From: Aquanectria penicillioides
Taxonomy: Eukaryota > Ascomycota > Sordariomycetes > Hypocreales > Nectriaceae
Length of the DNA stretch: 64,000 nucleotides
Assembly: GCA_003415625.1 (NCBI GenBank)
Contig: PYIU01000011.1
Location: 2,183,001 to 2,247,000, forward strand
Direction of reading: 5' to 3'
A model generated the notes under the pieces. That model ran no database searches and was not told where the DNA came from. It saw only the letters and a program-made list of their open reading frames with translations. The translations under genes were made by a program, and so were the position numbers. Below are positions 1 through 11,800 of this stretch, one piece after another (position 1 is the stretch's first letter; each line of letters begins with the position of its first letter).

Positions 1-94
1 GACTCGGCGCGGCGGCTTCTGGGGAGGTCTTCATGTACGGTGTAGAATCTAGGCGATCCGTAAAAGCAAGCGGGGCCATTGACTTGGCCGACAT
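1..94 (-). CDS. possible N-terminus of a gene running off the left edge
   Basis: On the minus strand an ATG at 94 opens a frame that stays open to the edge of the window, about 31 codons. The peptide starts MSAKSMAPLAF and is rich in Ser, Pro and Ala, as the disordered N-termini of many fungal proteins are. No domain is visible and the family is not recognised. An open stretch this short can arise by chance, so this is only a candidate first exon. Confidence 0.35.
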   Translation of the reverse strand, partial: MSAKSMAPLAFTDRLDSTPYMKTSPEAAAPS

Positions 95-1346
95 GCTTTG
101 AGAGGAGGCTTTTGATAACGCCAATTGCCTCTCTAAATGAGCAATTCTGGCTTCAAGTGCTTTGACGTATATTTTACTAGGTGGCCTGAGAGACAAGTCA
201 GCATTAGCTCATGCAAGCCATGTGAGGACGACATACTTGCGCTTGTTCTCGGTGAAGTGATAGACACATTCCTGGCCTCGATAGCTGCAGGCAGAGCATC
301 TCACCGGATTTCCATCACACTAGACATCAATAAGATGAAATTCGTTACAGACATGAAAAAGAGAGGCGAATACCTTTGTCTTCTTTTCTCGACACCCCAA
401 ACATGCGGTTGAGATCCGCTGCCGCATCTTCAGTCCGACTTCCGCCATTGTTGCAATCGTAATTATTCAAAATAGCGAAAGTGTCGGCTTAAAGATAAAT
501 ACATCTCATAAGGAACCTGCAAGAAACTGTGACGTGGGCGATACTGCGTCACCTCGTTGCGCTTTGCTACCGAGAGGTTGGACGAGAAGGCTCCAGTCTG
601 AGAATGCCATTTGCGGAGACGCTCTCCCAGACCGAGGAACACACTGAAGTTGTCTACTCCGCTGCATCACGTGGAGGCGTCGCAGTCAAAGTAGTGTCTA
701 GCGGTTTTGGGCAAGCTCCGTCTTTTAGCAACCCTGGGGGCTGTTGAGAAAGCTAAACTAGAAAGAGTTGAGCCAAGGGTTCGTGGCATGACGCATGCAC
801 AAGCACTTATCAACATTCACTAACTATTCCTGGCTAAGGCCCTCCAAGACCCACGGCCTGCAGGAATGGTTCCTTTCTGTGCAAGACTAATGTTACGCTA
901 CGTGGTGTCCTATGTCATGAATTCAAGGATTGCTACTGTTTCCAACATGTATTCGCATAGAATTTCGTGCGTTCCTCGCTTGATGTGTAGGAATCCATAG
1001 TGAGCACGCTGAAGGGTTAGGATGGATTCATGTTTTCAGTGTAGGGTAGCCTCTAACTTCGTCAAACCCCCGGCATGAATTGCAAGCATCGCCCAACTAA
1101 ATCATGTTTGAAGATCTTCAGGTATCTGAATTGCTAGAGATCTTGGTGAAAACTTCTAGATGAGTTATTCTTTTGCTTATGGCTGAGTAATGTAGAAGCA
1201 ATCCTTGATTATTTTAGTGAATAAAGTTCTAGTTATGTCGTTGAAAGCGGGACATGACAAGGAAATTCTACTTTCCAAATTCTACTTATCTACTTCCTTC
1301 TGTATCGTACTATATTGTAATGGGCATATCCTAGCTGTCCTCTCTT
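95..1346. other. intergenic, no supported gene
   Basis: About 1.25 kb with only short unrelated open frames on both strands (the longest about 90 codons, near 137-412 and 1205-1477) and no recognisable domain. I see no tRNA, repeat or transposon end here. The right part holds the 3' flank of the AtuA-like gene. Confidence 0.5.
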
Positions 1347-3309
1347 TCAGATCTTTCCTCTATCCAGAAAATTTAAAGGGACATCTACTTGTTTACACCT
1401 CAGATACTCCGCTAAATTCTTTCCCAGTACATCATAGCTTGAGTTTGCGCCCACTCCACGATCTAAGTGGTCCTTGAGAAGAAAATGTACAGCTACTGAT
1501 GTTAGATTTTGTTGGATCGAGTACCTAGAGCAGGAGACTTACCCCAAAGATTGGAAAGCTCGAACCTAAAGATGGGCTTTCCGACATAATCATCGCCTAA
1601 TAGTTCCTTCAATTTTTCAACTGTCAAGATGCTCCGAAGCCAGTCCCATTCATCTGCGTGTCGTACGAAAAACCCTACATTGGAGTCTGAACCCTTGTCC
1701 CCAGATCGAGCGTGGGCCACGTATCCCAGTGGTGCTCTGAGAGTAGGTCCCACCTCGGTGAGGTCAATTGGATTCAAAGTCTCATATGTCGTTTGGCTGT
1801 GGACAAATGGTTCAGTATCCATAGCAACAGGGACATGAATTCGCACGTCTTTGAAAGGAAGGTGGCAGATTTGATTGACGCGGCTCTGGGAGATGAGCGT
1901 CACCCAGTACTCATAGTACGGCTTTGGGACGCCTTGTCGCGTATCCATAGCAAAAGTGGCCCCTGGGTAACCCTGCATTATGTTGTCCATAATTGGTTGA
2001 AGAAATTGACTTGGTAGGAGATCAAATTCATCCCTTGCCTGCGCAAAGATTCTGAAATCGACAGTTGCCGAGTCCTGATTTCGAGGATCCGTGGGGGATC
2101 GTCCGTGGGTGCGAAATTTGAGACAGGTATATTTTGATTCGTCCAAGGCAAAGCGGATTTGGCGCTCCAATAGCTGAGCCTTTTCCTCAATATCGAGACC
2201 GCACAAGAAGTAATGAGCCTCGGCTTGAAACCCACCCTTGGCTGTAAGACCGACTTTGGTGGTGGGTGGGGGCTTGTGGCTACCAACGTTTGACACGAAC
2301 CTATAACCTGTCAGTAATAGTTTCAAGCAGCCTAAGTGAAGACTCACACTCTGTTTTCGCCTGCCTGCTGCATCTTAATCGCATCTAGCACAGCCACTAC
2401 ATCACTGTGATAATACAGAGGGCCCTGGATTTCATATAAAAGTTGGGCTTTGCACGTCTCAACTGTCACCATGCCTCCACGGCCCTTTTCCTTCGTGATG
2501 AAGAACTCTCCATTGGGCAGTATCTCAGCAATCGGAAAGCCAACATCAATAGATGTTCCAGGCAACGATTTGAATCCCGAGAAATTGCCACCAGTGACAT
2601 AGGTCGAGCACTCAATCAAATGTCCGGCTACGAAAGCGTGAGCAAGTCTGTTGTAGTCTTCGCGTCCCCAACCAAAGTGGTATGCGGCACAGGCAATGAG
2701 AGGAGAAGCATCGGCTACTCGGCCGCAGATGACAATATCTGCACCACCTTTGAGCGCTTCGACAATCCCCCATGATCCAAGATAGCACTGAGCATAAATA
2801 GGCGAATATTTCCACTCAGACAACTTTTTACCTAGACTATGTTAGTATTGTTGTAATATTCGATGTCAGGGTGATGATCTCTTACCCGTGGCTAGACTTC
2901 GAAATTCGGCACCATTCTCCAAATCTTCTCGAATCACATCCATCACTTCGTCACCCCCAACCCAAGCGACGTTGAGATTCAGCCCTTTAGAGCTGACCAT
3001 CTCCGTCACCACATTGCACAGCTTTTGCGCGTCACTTGCTCCAGCATTGACAGCCATCTTGATCATACTAGACGCCACGTGAGCTAGGGCAGGTTCAAAA
3101 GCCTCAAGGAACGCAGTCTCAAACTCGGCAGAAGCTCCGCTACTGTTAATTTTACCAGCGGCCCTCGTTGTCATATTCATCTCGGACATCCAGTCGCCGA
3201 CGATGAAATCAACATCTTCATTCATTGCAAGACGCCTGAAGGCATGTCGTCGGTCGGTGACGGCACCGGACGCGGAAGCAATTCGGAGTGTGAGACTTTG
3301 TGATCCCAT
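1347..3309 (-). CDS. AtuA-like (DUF1446) acyclic terpene utilisation family protein
   Basis: Four exons (3309-2886, 2831-2348, 2300-1543, 1492-1347) sum to 604 codons, giving 603 residues. The N-terminal part is the DUF1446/AtuA core: an early IASASGAVTD segment, then VGDWMSEM, and mid-protein GADIVICGRVADASPL. The C-terminal part is the small AtuA-like domain, with the RSGDKG motif near residue 480 and a final exon reading AVHFLLKDHLDRG, the usual end of the family. AtuA is needed for citronellol/geraniol catabolism in Pseudomonas; the fungal members have no settled reaction. The start is the only ATG placing the conserved N-terminus at the start. All introns are short with canonical ends. 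The gene is divergent from a bZIP regulator, which may control it (inference). Confidence 0.85.
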
Positions 3310-3720
3310 ACTGAATGATTTGCAAGACAAAGAGGAATAACCAAGTCAATTGGAAATATTTTCTCATTGAAGCCGAAGCCGGGCCTTCATATAGGCTCTC
3401 GCATCCGTATACTACGCAACATGAGACCGTACATGCATGTGGATTCAAAATGCAGCCATTAGTCATGTCCCTCTAAGTGGGTACTCCTGGAGTTGAGATA
3501 AGCTCAATCCCAGAACGGTGGCATGACTCGTGAGATGTGTCCCACTCCTCACTCTAATTCAGTCAACAACTCATCCCTGGCCTTCTATCCTAGTTGAATT
3601 GTGGCGGCCTTTCACAGCTTTACACTCTAGCTGCCGAGAACTCACTCGGGCCCCGAACAGTGGAAGGAACCTTGGCAGTATCGGGCAAGGATCTTTTTAG
3701 GTGGTTGCTCACAAGAGGTC
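3310..3720. promoter_or_regulatory. divergent promoter region, AtuA-like / bZIP
   Basis: A 411 bp spacer lies between two start codons pointing away from each other, so it must hold both promoters. No convincing palindrome or TATA box was picked out by eye. Confidence 0.45.
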
Positions 3721-5000
3721 ATGGAGGACGCCGTGCCTCCCAGTGCCCCTGCTCGCCAGGGTTTGAGAAAACGACCTAGGCTCGTCTCATGCCTGACGGA
3801 AGAGCAGGTTACGCAAAAGAGAAGCGTCGATAGGCGAGCACAGCGGGCTTTGCGCCAACGAACAAAAACCTTGGTGGCAAATCTTGAGCGGCAGGTCGCG
3901 TTTCTGCAAGACACTTGTGATCAAAAGGACCAGGAACTACGCTTTCTACGTGCACAAAATAGGATTCCTTTACGGCGCTCTGGTTCCATCTCTGAGCTTG
4001 GCCCAAATAACATCTGCCAGCTTTGTGGGGCTGAAGGTCTCTCTGACCGTATTGGTGAGCTTATGGGGTTCGTTCCAAGTTTCAACACATCTAATGAGTA
4101 CAAACTGTAGACCAAGCAAGCACGGCATACATAAACGATAACACGCCACGCCCACTTACCAATAGTGCGGATACATCATCATCGGATTCAAGAATTGCCT
4201 CGCCCAAAAATATTTCCACAGGTACTGTCCCATCTGATGTATCACCATTGATACCAAGCAAGGCACACACGGCTCTCAGTCTCCACCTCCAACCAACATG
4301 TCCTCTGGATCACATCCTTCTCAATTTTCTTAACTCTCGCAAGGATATGGTCTCTAGGGGGACCCCTCTTGATACTGTACTTGGGCCAAGAATCCCGGAC
4401 GTACGAGGACTCATTGACAGCGACAAAGCGACATGTGTGCATCCCATCAGTGCAATCTTATCCCAAGTCCTATCAACATTCCCCGGATTCAAGACGCCGG
4501 AGAGATTTGCTCTCTGTTATATCATGTGCTTGACAATGAAGGCAAGATACCAAGCTCGAAAGTTGACTGGATTCTGCTTGACTAATCATTTGATTCAGTG
4601 GCAGGTTTCTCCGACTCGAGATAATTACATTGCGATGCCTTCGTGGTTGCGGCCAACCGTGACACAAATCACCACTGCACATCCAATCTGGATCGACAAT
4701 ATCCCATGGTGAGACCATCAGACCCTTGGGTGATGTAGCTAACAGCCCATGAGGCCGGAAATGAGAGACACATTAATTGAACGATCAAAGGAACTGCCGC
4801 ACCCGGATTTTTCACCACACTTCTCTCCAGGAGTGTGCGTGAACTGGCCATTCGACACACTCGATGCTGTAGCACATTTAGACCACGAGACCGTACTACA
4901 TAGTATCTTCATAAAACACATTCGGAACTTGAAGAATTGGACAATGAGTTCAATTTTTATGGACAGGTTTCCTTTCATGAAGGGTTCGGTCAATTCTTAA
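3721..5000 (+). CDS. bZIP transcription factor with DUF3425 domain
   Basis: Three exons (3721-4054, 4111-4708, 4754-5000) sum to 393 codons, giving 392 residues. Residues about 30-75 are a fungal bZIP: a basic region with the KRSVDRRAQRALRQR core, then a leucine heptad region starting LVANLERQVAFL. A Ser/Pro-rich linker follows. From about residue 190 the protein matches DUF3425, including the WLRPT segment and a Trp-Pro-x-x-x-Arg junction restored by splicing from 4708 to 4754, then NWPFD near the end. Proteins with this pairing are nuclear, sequence-specific regulators. The second intron has an unusual acceptor (CATGAG), chosen because it alone keeps frame and rebuilds the conserved motif. 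Targets are unknown; the divergent AtuA-like gene is the obvious candidate (inference). Confidence 0.85.
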
Positions 5001-5152
5001 ACATTATTCAGTTATCATAATATCATGCGGGGTTTCAACGTAGGTAGTGATAAATGATGCAAAATAATGCAGAAAAGGCCTGCGTACGAACACCTGCTCA
5101 TAGAAAACGCCGAAGAAATCTATGAAGGGACTAAGAACGCTTTAGGCGCCAA

Positions 5153-7090
5153 CTAGAATAGAATAAAACAGTCATTTAATAAAGCGATAATGCTTTCATG
5201 CCACCTCAAGTTACTGTTGCCCTCTGTCTTGCGTAGTTCCCAAACCTGTTGCACCACAATGGCTAGCTGTGTGCAGACACCTAACCCTGATCTGCTAGTA
5301 AATCCATCCAGACACGCTGATATACGCGTCTGTAGGTCTGGGTCGCGGGTTTCAAATGCAACAATGGCGATCGGCCACAGACTGGGACAAAATGGTCGCG
5401 TTGTACTGATTTGCAGAGATTCCATGTGAAGCAGGGCTTGCTCAACCAAGTCTTGGACTTCATCGAGAGGTACATCTCTTGCAGTCCGCTTTAGGTAAAT
5501 TAGCGCGGCAAAATAATACATATAGGCGTAGTGATAGACAAGATTTGTGTATTCTTGCCCGATCGTCAGCGTCGGCTTTTTTGGCACTGAAAGATAGAGC
5601 TCAAGCTCAAGACGATCTAGCTTGTCCGATATTGTTGATGGATCACTGGGACCAGTGGGATCTTGAAAAGGGCCGGCTTCTATTCTTATTGCATTGATTG
5701 AATGGATTGCTCTTAGCATTGGCTGGGGCAGACCATATGCCACATCCAAAACGTACTTCTCAGGCTGGAATGTTAGAGTAGATGAAAGGTCCCAACGGGC
5801 AGCATTGCGGTCTTCCGATAGGAGTTGTGCTTGGACAAGGGTCGCCATGGCGGTGAACAGTTGATAAATAACAGAGCTCGACTCAGTCTTGTACCAAAGC
5901 TGCATGTCGAAATGGTTAACCCACTCTAGGGCGCCTCGGAGATGAAGACGCCAAAATGGGGTAGGTACTGTGACGGCTTCATTGAGCACGCACATTAGCA
6001 GCGCGCCGAGGATTGATATGTATTGGCTCTCATCGTGAAAGTGCTGAATGTTCTGGCTCAAGTGAGCAATGCCCAAATTGTGATGTTCGAGGGCAACCTT
6101 CTCAAGACGTCGCCTGGGGTGGCTCGTATGTTGAGCAATTGACAGATGGAATGCAGATGCTGAGCACGTAAAGTGAAACAACGCCGTTGCCCCTGTCGAC
6201 GTGCCTGCAGTCGCCTGCGCTCCCGCGAGAGCAATAGGCATCAGGGCTGTGCGAAGGGGATTGTGAATTCCCGGCACTGGGTTTAAGCAGTCGCAGAGAT
6301 GGGATGCCCAGTGCTCTATTAATTGGCGTTGAAGACCCAAATCGGGTAAGACATCCAAATGACGCAAACCCACACCCGCAGCGATGGCGTTTGATTGGCG
6401 ATCCTCGGGGAGGGCTTCTGGTGTTGACCAGTGAGATTGTCGTTGAGACAGCCACGTATTAGTGGAATAGTCGATGCTCGGCTCATTAAATGGCAAGGGG
6501 GTAGATATCCCTTGAGTGTCGTTATCGTAGGCTTGGTTATCAACCGATTCGGCCTGGGTTGTAGATTGGTTGTCGGCTGGTGGGGATGAGATTCCCCTTG
6601 CTAACCCTTCACCCAGAGCCTTGTAAGAACGAACCAGCTCAGCACACAGTCCGCTAGTGGAAGGCGCTTCGTCATGGCCTATATCCGAACTGGGATCAGA
6701 TAGTGCGTTTGTAGGCGGCTCCAAAGAGTGATCTGAAGGCGTGGCACTCGCTTCGCCTCCAGGGACATCTTTCGAGGAGTCGGATTGGCCAGGGGGGTCC
6801 TGCTTCTCAGCTGGTTTCCTACCCTGAAACTCGATAACGCTGGTTGCGGGGATTCGCGTGGCGTTTCTCGAAGAAGACGTGGTCGAGTTGAAGTTGGACG
6901 GGCTCCGTGCCATGATCCATGACACCTTGACGCCATATCCCTGACAGCATAGCTTCAGGCGGCGACAGCGGTTGCAAACCGGTTTGGTCTCGTCGCACTT
7001 GACCTTCTTCTCCCTGCAGGTCCAACACCCGGAAAAGGTTCTCGTACGGAGCGGCCCCGCGTCAGCCTGGGAACGAGACCGTTTTGGCAT
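5153..7090 (-). CDS. Zn2Cys6 transcription factor (Fungal_trans_2 type)
   Basis: A single uninterrupted frame of 645 residues. The binuclear zinc cluster lies at about residues 20-50 (GCWTCREKKVKCDE, then CNRCRRLKLCC), preceded by a short basic tail. A long Ser/Pro-rich linker leads into a helical regulatory domain from about residue 230 to the C-terminus, of the kind classed as fungal-specific transcription factor domain 2. The ATG is the first in frame and sits about 20 residues before the cluster, as usual for this class. It has no introns, unlike most neighbours. It is probably nuclear and binds CGG-containing sites; its targets cannot be read from the sequence. The neighbouring bZIP and AtuA-like genes may belong to its circuit (inference). 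Confidence 0.9.
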   Translation of the reverse strand: MPKRSRSQADAGPLRTRTFSGCWTCREKKVKCDETKPVCNRCRRLKLCCQGYGVKVSWIMARSPSNFNSTTSSSRNATRIPATSVIEFQGRKPAEKQDPPGQSDSSKDVPGGEASATPSDHSLEPPTNALSDPSSDIGHDEAPSTSGLCAELVRSYKALGEGLARGISSPPADNQSTTQAESVDNQAYDNDTQGISTPLPFNEPSIDYSTNTWLSQRQSHWSTPEALPEDRQSNAIAAGVGLRHLDVLPDLGLQRQLIEHWASHLCDCLNPVPGIHNPLRTALMPIALAGAQATAGTSTGATALFHFTCSASAFHLSIAQHTSHPRRRLEKVALEHHNLGIAHLSQNIQHFHDESQYISILGALLMCVLNEAVTVPTPFWRLHLRGALEWVNHFDMQLWYKTESSSVIYQLFTAMATLVQAQLLSEDRNAARWDLSSTLTFQPEKYVLDVAYGLPQPMLRAIHSINAIRIEAGPFQDPTGPSDPSTISDKLDRLELELYLSVPKKPTLTIGQEYTNLVYHYAYMYYFAALIYLKRTARDVPLDEVQDLVEQALLHMESLQISTTRPFCPSLWPIAIVAFETRDPDLQTRISACLDGFTSRSGLGVCTQLAIVVQQVWELRKTEGNSNLRWHESIIALLNDCFILF

Positions 7091-8320
7091 GATATGCTGG
7101 GGTGATAGACAAGTGGAATGGGAATGAATTGGCCAAGCCCGTGGCTCTCATGTAGAATGTGAGATAGAGATCGTCAGGGGCTAATCTCTATTTGGCAGTT
7201 AAGCCCGACGAAGCTAGGAGCACCAACAGAATACGCATTACCAGAATGGGTGCGACTAAGCGACAGAGCAGAAAGCCCCACTAATAACCCAACAAGATTG
7301 GACAATGTAGCGAGGAGGGGTGGCTAGTATCATCCAAAGCTCGAACTAATAATGATGACAAGAACCCCTCAGGAGATTAATAATGATCTACTTATGGGCA
7401 TTTTGGGATTTCTTGGGAGCAACAGGTCACGGAAACAAGGATGAAGTGCTCATACTCTTCGTGGCAGTAGTGATCTCAAAATATTGCGTGTATGATGGGA
7501 GACCGAACGGGTGAGGATATTATAGTCTGTCGAAGCGTAGCTAGACATTTTGAAATGCCATCACCGTGGAGGGCTAAGGATGTCATAGTCCTGAAATGGC
7601 GGGGGAGTGCAAATACGTCAGATAGCTACCCCAGAGCTCCGAGGCGGAGTATCATGGACTATTTTAGTTATCTTATCACCATGCGCCCGAGCTTCATATT
7701 CATCCTTCATAAGAGACATAGGTGAAGTTGGCAATTCAGCATTTACACCTCGGGATTCTTCCCGGTTATCGAAGCTTTAAAATGGCGTCCTTTTGAGTCA
7801 ATAGTGATGCCAAGAATTCCATGGATGTCAATACGACTCATATTTCTCTTTAGGCGAGTGGCGGATAACAAAGTCCTGGATGTGGAGCTTGGGCAAGGTC
7901 TAGGGGATCATGAGTTGCCAGCTTCGTAGTTCAAATGACCCCCTTGAAACATTTCCATAGCAGAAATAGAGGCTATCAGAATGCAGGTTGCTTCACATGG
8001 GATATCCGAACGACGTATGTTTCAAATACGCTTAGGTTACGGCTAACCTTCTTCCATTTAGCTTACAAAGCAAAGGATAGTATGAGTTCCCAAATCCAGA
8101 GAGTTGTCATTAAATCATACATCTTTTCCAGGTTAGGAGTCTAGGTTTTAAAGAATATCCAAAGAAGTGCAATAGCCCATCACCAATTAGCTGTATTGTA
8201 AGACACAATACAAGTGCTACGTTGGCGATACTATCATAGTCCATGACTGTCTATAAAAACCTACTGAATTGCGTGGTCGTGGCAGGTATCAGTCTACGCC
8301 TCACTCGGAACACGTTCCGA
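7091..8320. other. intergenic, no supported gene
   Basis: 1.2 kb upstream of the Zn2Cys6 gene. Open frames are short and unrelated to any family I recognise. No RNA gene, array or transposon end was seen. Confidence 0.5.
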
Positions 8321-8659
8321 TTATCTGGTCGGATTCCATCCCTCAGATAAGAACTCTACGAAATCACTATCAAATCCCACCGCGTTCCCTAGCATATCGC
8401 CAATAGCGTTAGGTCGTGAACAGAATGGAGATGGACGGCAAGGCGGGCCGATTCCTCCTAGGGCGCCGTATTTGGTTAGCACCTCTGGATGAATATCGGC
8501 GGCTGCGGTTAAAGTAAAGAACTGACAATAGAGGTTGTAGAGAAATATGCTGGCATGTACCTTGACGAAGAGCGGGATTAGTGGTGTGTGGAGTTAGGAA
8601 ACTACAAAGTCATTATCGAACACGTTTAAGCTCAAGCCATTTAATAATTCCAAGCTCAT
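8321..8659 (-). CDS. small hypothetical protein or gene fragment, 97 aa
   Basis: A two-exon model on the minus strand: ATG at 8659, exon 8659-8606, a 45 nt intron with GT-AG ends and a CTAAC branch-like element, then exon 8560-8321 ending in TAA. It sums to 98 codons. The second exon is rich in Gly, Pro and Cys (segments IHPEVLTKYGALGG and GPPCRPSPFC), which looks like real protein rather than a random frame. I do not recognise the family. No signal peptide or membrane segment is visible. It may be the surviving C-terminal end of a larger lost gene. Confidence 0.35.
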
Positions 8660-8856
8660 GTTCTCCTACCAATTTAAGCCAATTAAATAAACGTGAGATC
8701 ATCCATTATAACTCCCTTTGGCGGGAGTAGTCTTCGCCCTCACGAGACTTGTTCCTAATTTTGCGAGCGTGACAAGATGAAATGATAAAGAACTGCTCGC
8801 GGCGACGAGAAAAAGCATATAGTGATGCCAAAGAGCATTGTGCAATCTTCTTGTCT

Positions 8857-11800
8857 TCAGGGCTGATATAAACCTGTGCTTTCGCATCTCAATATCAAGA
8901 CGCGACCAGAAGCACATCCGAGTACGATAGTGGATCCCTTTACCCTTGAAACCCATGGTCTATATTGGTGTGGTAACCAAAGGAGTCTTTCTCCATTGTA
9001 AGTGATCCAAGACCGATCAAGGCTCAAACTGAAGCCTACATATGGCGACCGAACCCCAGCAGCTCGTAAATCGAGAGTGCCAATGTCGGTGTGTAAATGG
9101 TCAGTTTCTTGATCAAATTCCAGATCATCATGGATCTGACCAACGTCGAGCGTCGATAAACAACGCCCACTGTTTGGATCCCAAATCTTGACCGTCTTGT
9201 CATATGAAGATGAAGCTATATACCTGGAATCTCGAGACCAAGCCGCTGAAACGACCTGATGGTCGTGGCCTATGAGATTGAGGAACCAGTTACCTGTTCC
9301 TGGGTTCCATACTTTGATAGTCTTATCAGCCGACCCAGAGATAAGATGAGCTCCATCCCGGGACCAGGCAACACATGAAATCTCGCCACCATGCCCGTTC
9401 ATGGTTGAAACACATTGACGACTTCTTGTATCCCAGATCCTGGTATTACCGGCCGACGCCGTTGCGAGATGCGTGGAATCCGGTGACCAGGCGATTGGGT
9501 TGGGCGTATCTGGATGACCTCGCAGAGTTGCGAGACACTGGCCGCTCTGAGCATTCCAGATAATAACTGTACGATCCCTTGACGAAGATGCGATCTCACT
9601 GTTATCTTTTGACCAAGCCACTGAAATAACTCCGTTTGTGTGACCCCGCAGCGTTTGCTTGCATTGCCCAGTTGTCGTCTCCCAGATCCTCACTGTTTTG
9701 TCATAGGAAGCCGAAGCAAGCCAGGTAGACAGTTGAGACCAGGCTAACGAGCAAACTGAGGTATCATGGCCTTGTAAAGTGTGGATGCACTCCCCAGTTG
9801 TGGTACCCCATATCCTGATATCTCGAGTGCCAGAGGCTGAAGCAAGGCGCAACCCATCCCCTGCTAAGGCCAATGTACGGACTGAGGCGTCGTGGCTATC
9901 CATTTTCGACTTCAAGGTCCAGTCGTTCTCCATGATTGGCTTGGTAATAAGCCACTGTGGCTCGCACTTTCGATAGTCGTTCCTGATTATGCTATCTACT
10001 GGGCTGAATATTAGAGCTGAGGAGTATACTTGAAGAGGATGATTTTTAATTCCCACAGTGTGCCGTTGGAGGAATTGGGATGCGTCTCGCACTCTTGCAG
10101 TTAACAATGATGGTGAAGGGGTTAGTCGCTGCGTGGACATTAGCAAAGGAAACATTACGCAAAGGGCATCTTACATGAACCACGTTTTCAAGCATTGATA
10201 TGGCAGTAGTCGCTTCAGGTAGATGCCCCAAGAGATTAAGCGCCTCAAGCCAGTGCAGGAAGTGATTTTGCAGAAATTGATCGACCAAACCCCCATCCTG
10301 CAAGTAGCCTCCTGCGTTGCCATGAAGACGACACTTTTGCAAGTGATGAGCCCAGTATGTACAAAAATACGACATGTTTGCCAGTGGATCTGGCTGTGGT
10401 GCCTTCACCTGGTCGATGGAGACCCCCGGGGATCTAAGTGCATAAATGTCCTGGCGAAGTATTTGAGTCATGACTTGAATAGAAATTTGGACGATGTCGG
10501 AGTGTATCCCGAGTTCCCCTTCTTCAAATATTCGATGGGCCACTGATGTCAAGAATTCGCGTACGGACATGTGGAAAAAATGGATCGAATGCCCTCTCAA
10601 GGTCAGGAGTGAGCTGCAAGACTCAATAAGTTGCTTCGTCTTGTCGAAATCCAATTTGGCACCAGAGAAGTTGACAAACACCATTAACTCCTCCACTGTG
10701 ATGGGCCTGTACGCAACATAGGCAATCGACAAAATACGCTTGTAATTCTCGAATTCGGGTGAATGGCTGATTTGAGAGAAGACGTCAGCGTAAATGTGAC
10801 CTAGTCCTTGTGACATTTTCCTCATCATCTCTTGCTGGTCCGATGCATCCGTTCCTCTGAGCTCTTGACATAGTAATGTTACAAACAGGAAACAGTCATT
10901 TGAGAGTGACCAAATCTGCTCTTCGACATAGGCTCTTGTGTGATCGTCGTAGTGATTGGATCTTGCCAGTTGATTCACTTTGTATTTGATGTATTCCCTG
11001 ACCGCTGAACTGACAGGGTCTTTATTCAACTCCAATGAAAGGGTTCTCAGGCCGGCTATGGAACTCAAAGAAGCCTCGATGGCTGGTGAGTTGCGACTTG
11101 AGATAAGCCACTTAACCTTTGGAATCGTGGAAGATTGGCGAATGATGAGATCTAGAAGCAAATTTCGTTGCTCTAGACACTGATCAAGGGCATCGATGAT
11201 AATGTAGGTCCTCGGTAAGGTTGGAGCGTCTAAAATGCGTTCAAGAACACCTAAAAGAACTAACCAATCATCATCGATATTCTGAGTCAGGTTGATCTTC
11301 CAGAGTGCGTCCTCAATTCCCTGCCTCGCGAATGAGGGTTTCGGTTTAAGAAATTGATGAATCAAGCCACCCAAAACGTCTACGCCCTTGTTAAAACGAC
11401 TGTTGGTTTCTTGACAAAAGAAGAACGATAAGGCAACGTTATCCTCTTTGTTGCAAAGCCGCTCAAGTTGATCAACAAGATTACATAGAAGCATTGTTTT
11501 GCCTTTGCCAGGATCCCCGCGGATCCACAAAACCGGACTCTGCGGACTGTCACGCCACTGTTGAAATTCATTGTTATCGAGGACCCAGCGGTGCAAATCT
11601 GGTAGAAGACCCCCTTTGGATTCTTCAATGTGGCTCTTTTGAATCCAAGGGTCGACTAGGTTTAGTTGAGTCAAAGCTCTACTGACTAGATCTGAATCTG
11701 ATTTGACGTTAGTGCTGGAGATCGAAATGAGAATGAATATGGCTATGTTTAAGCTTACCAAGTTCGAGAACGGTCATCCGGGCATATTGATGCACAATAG

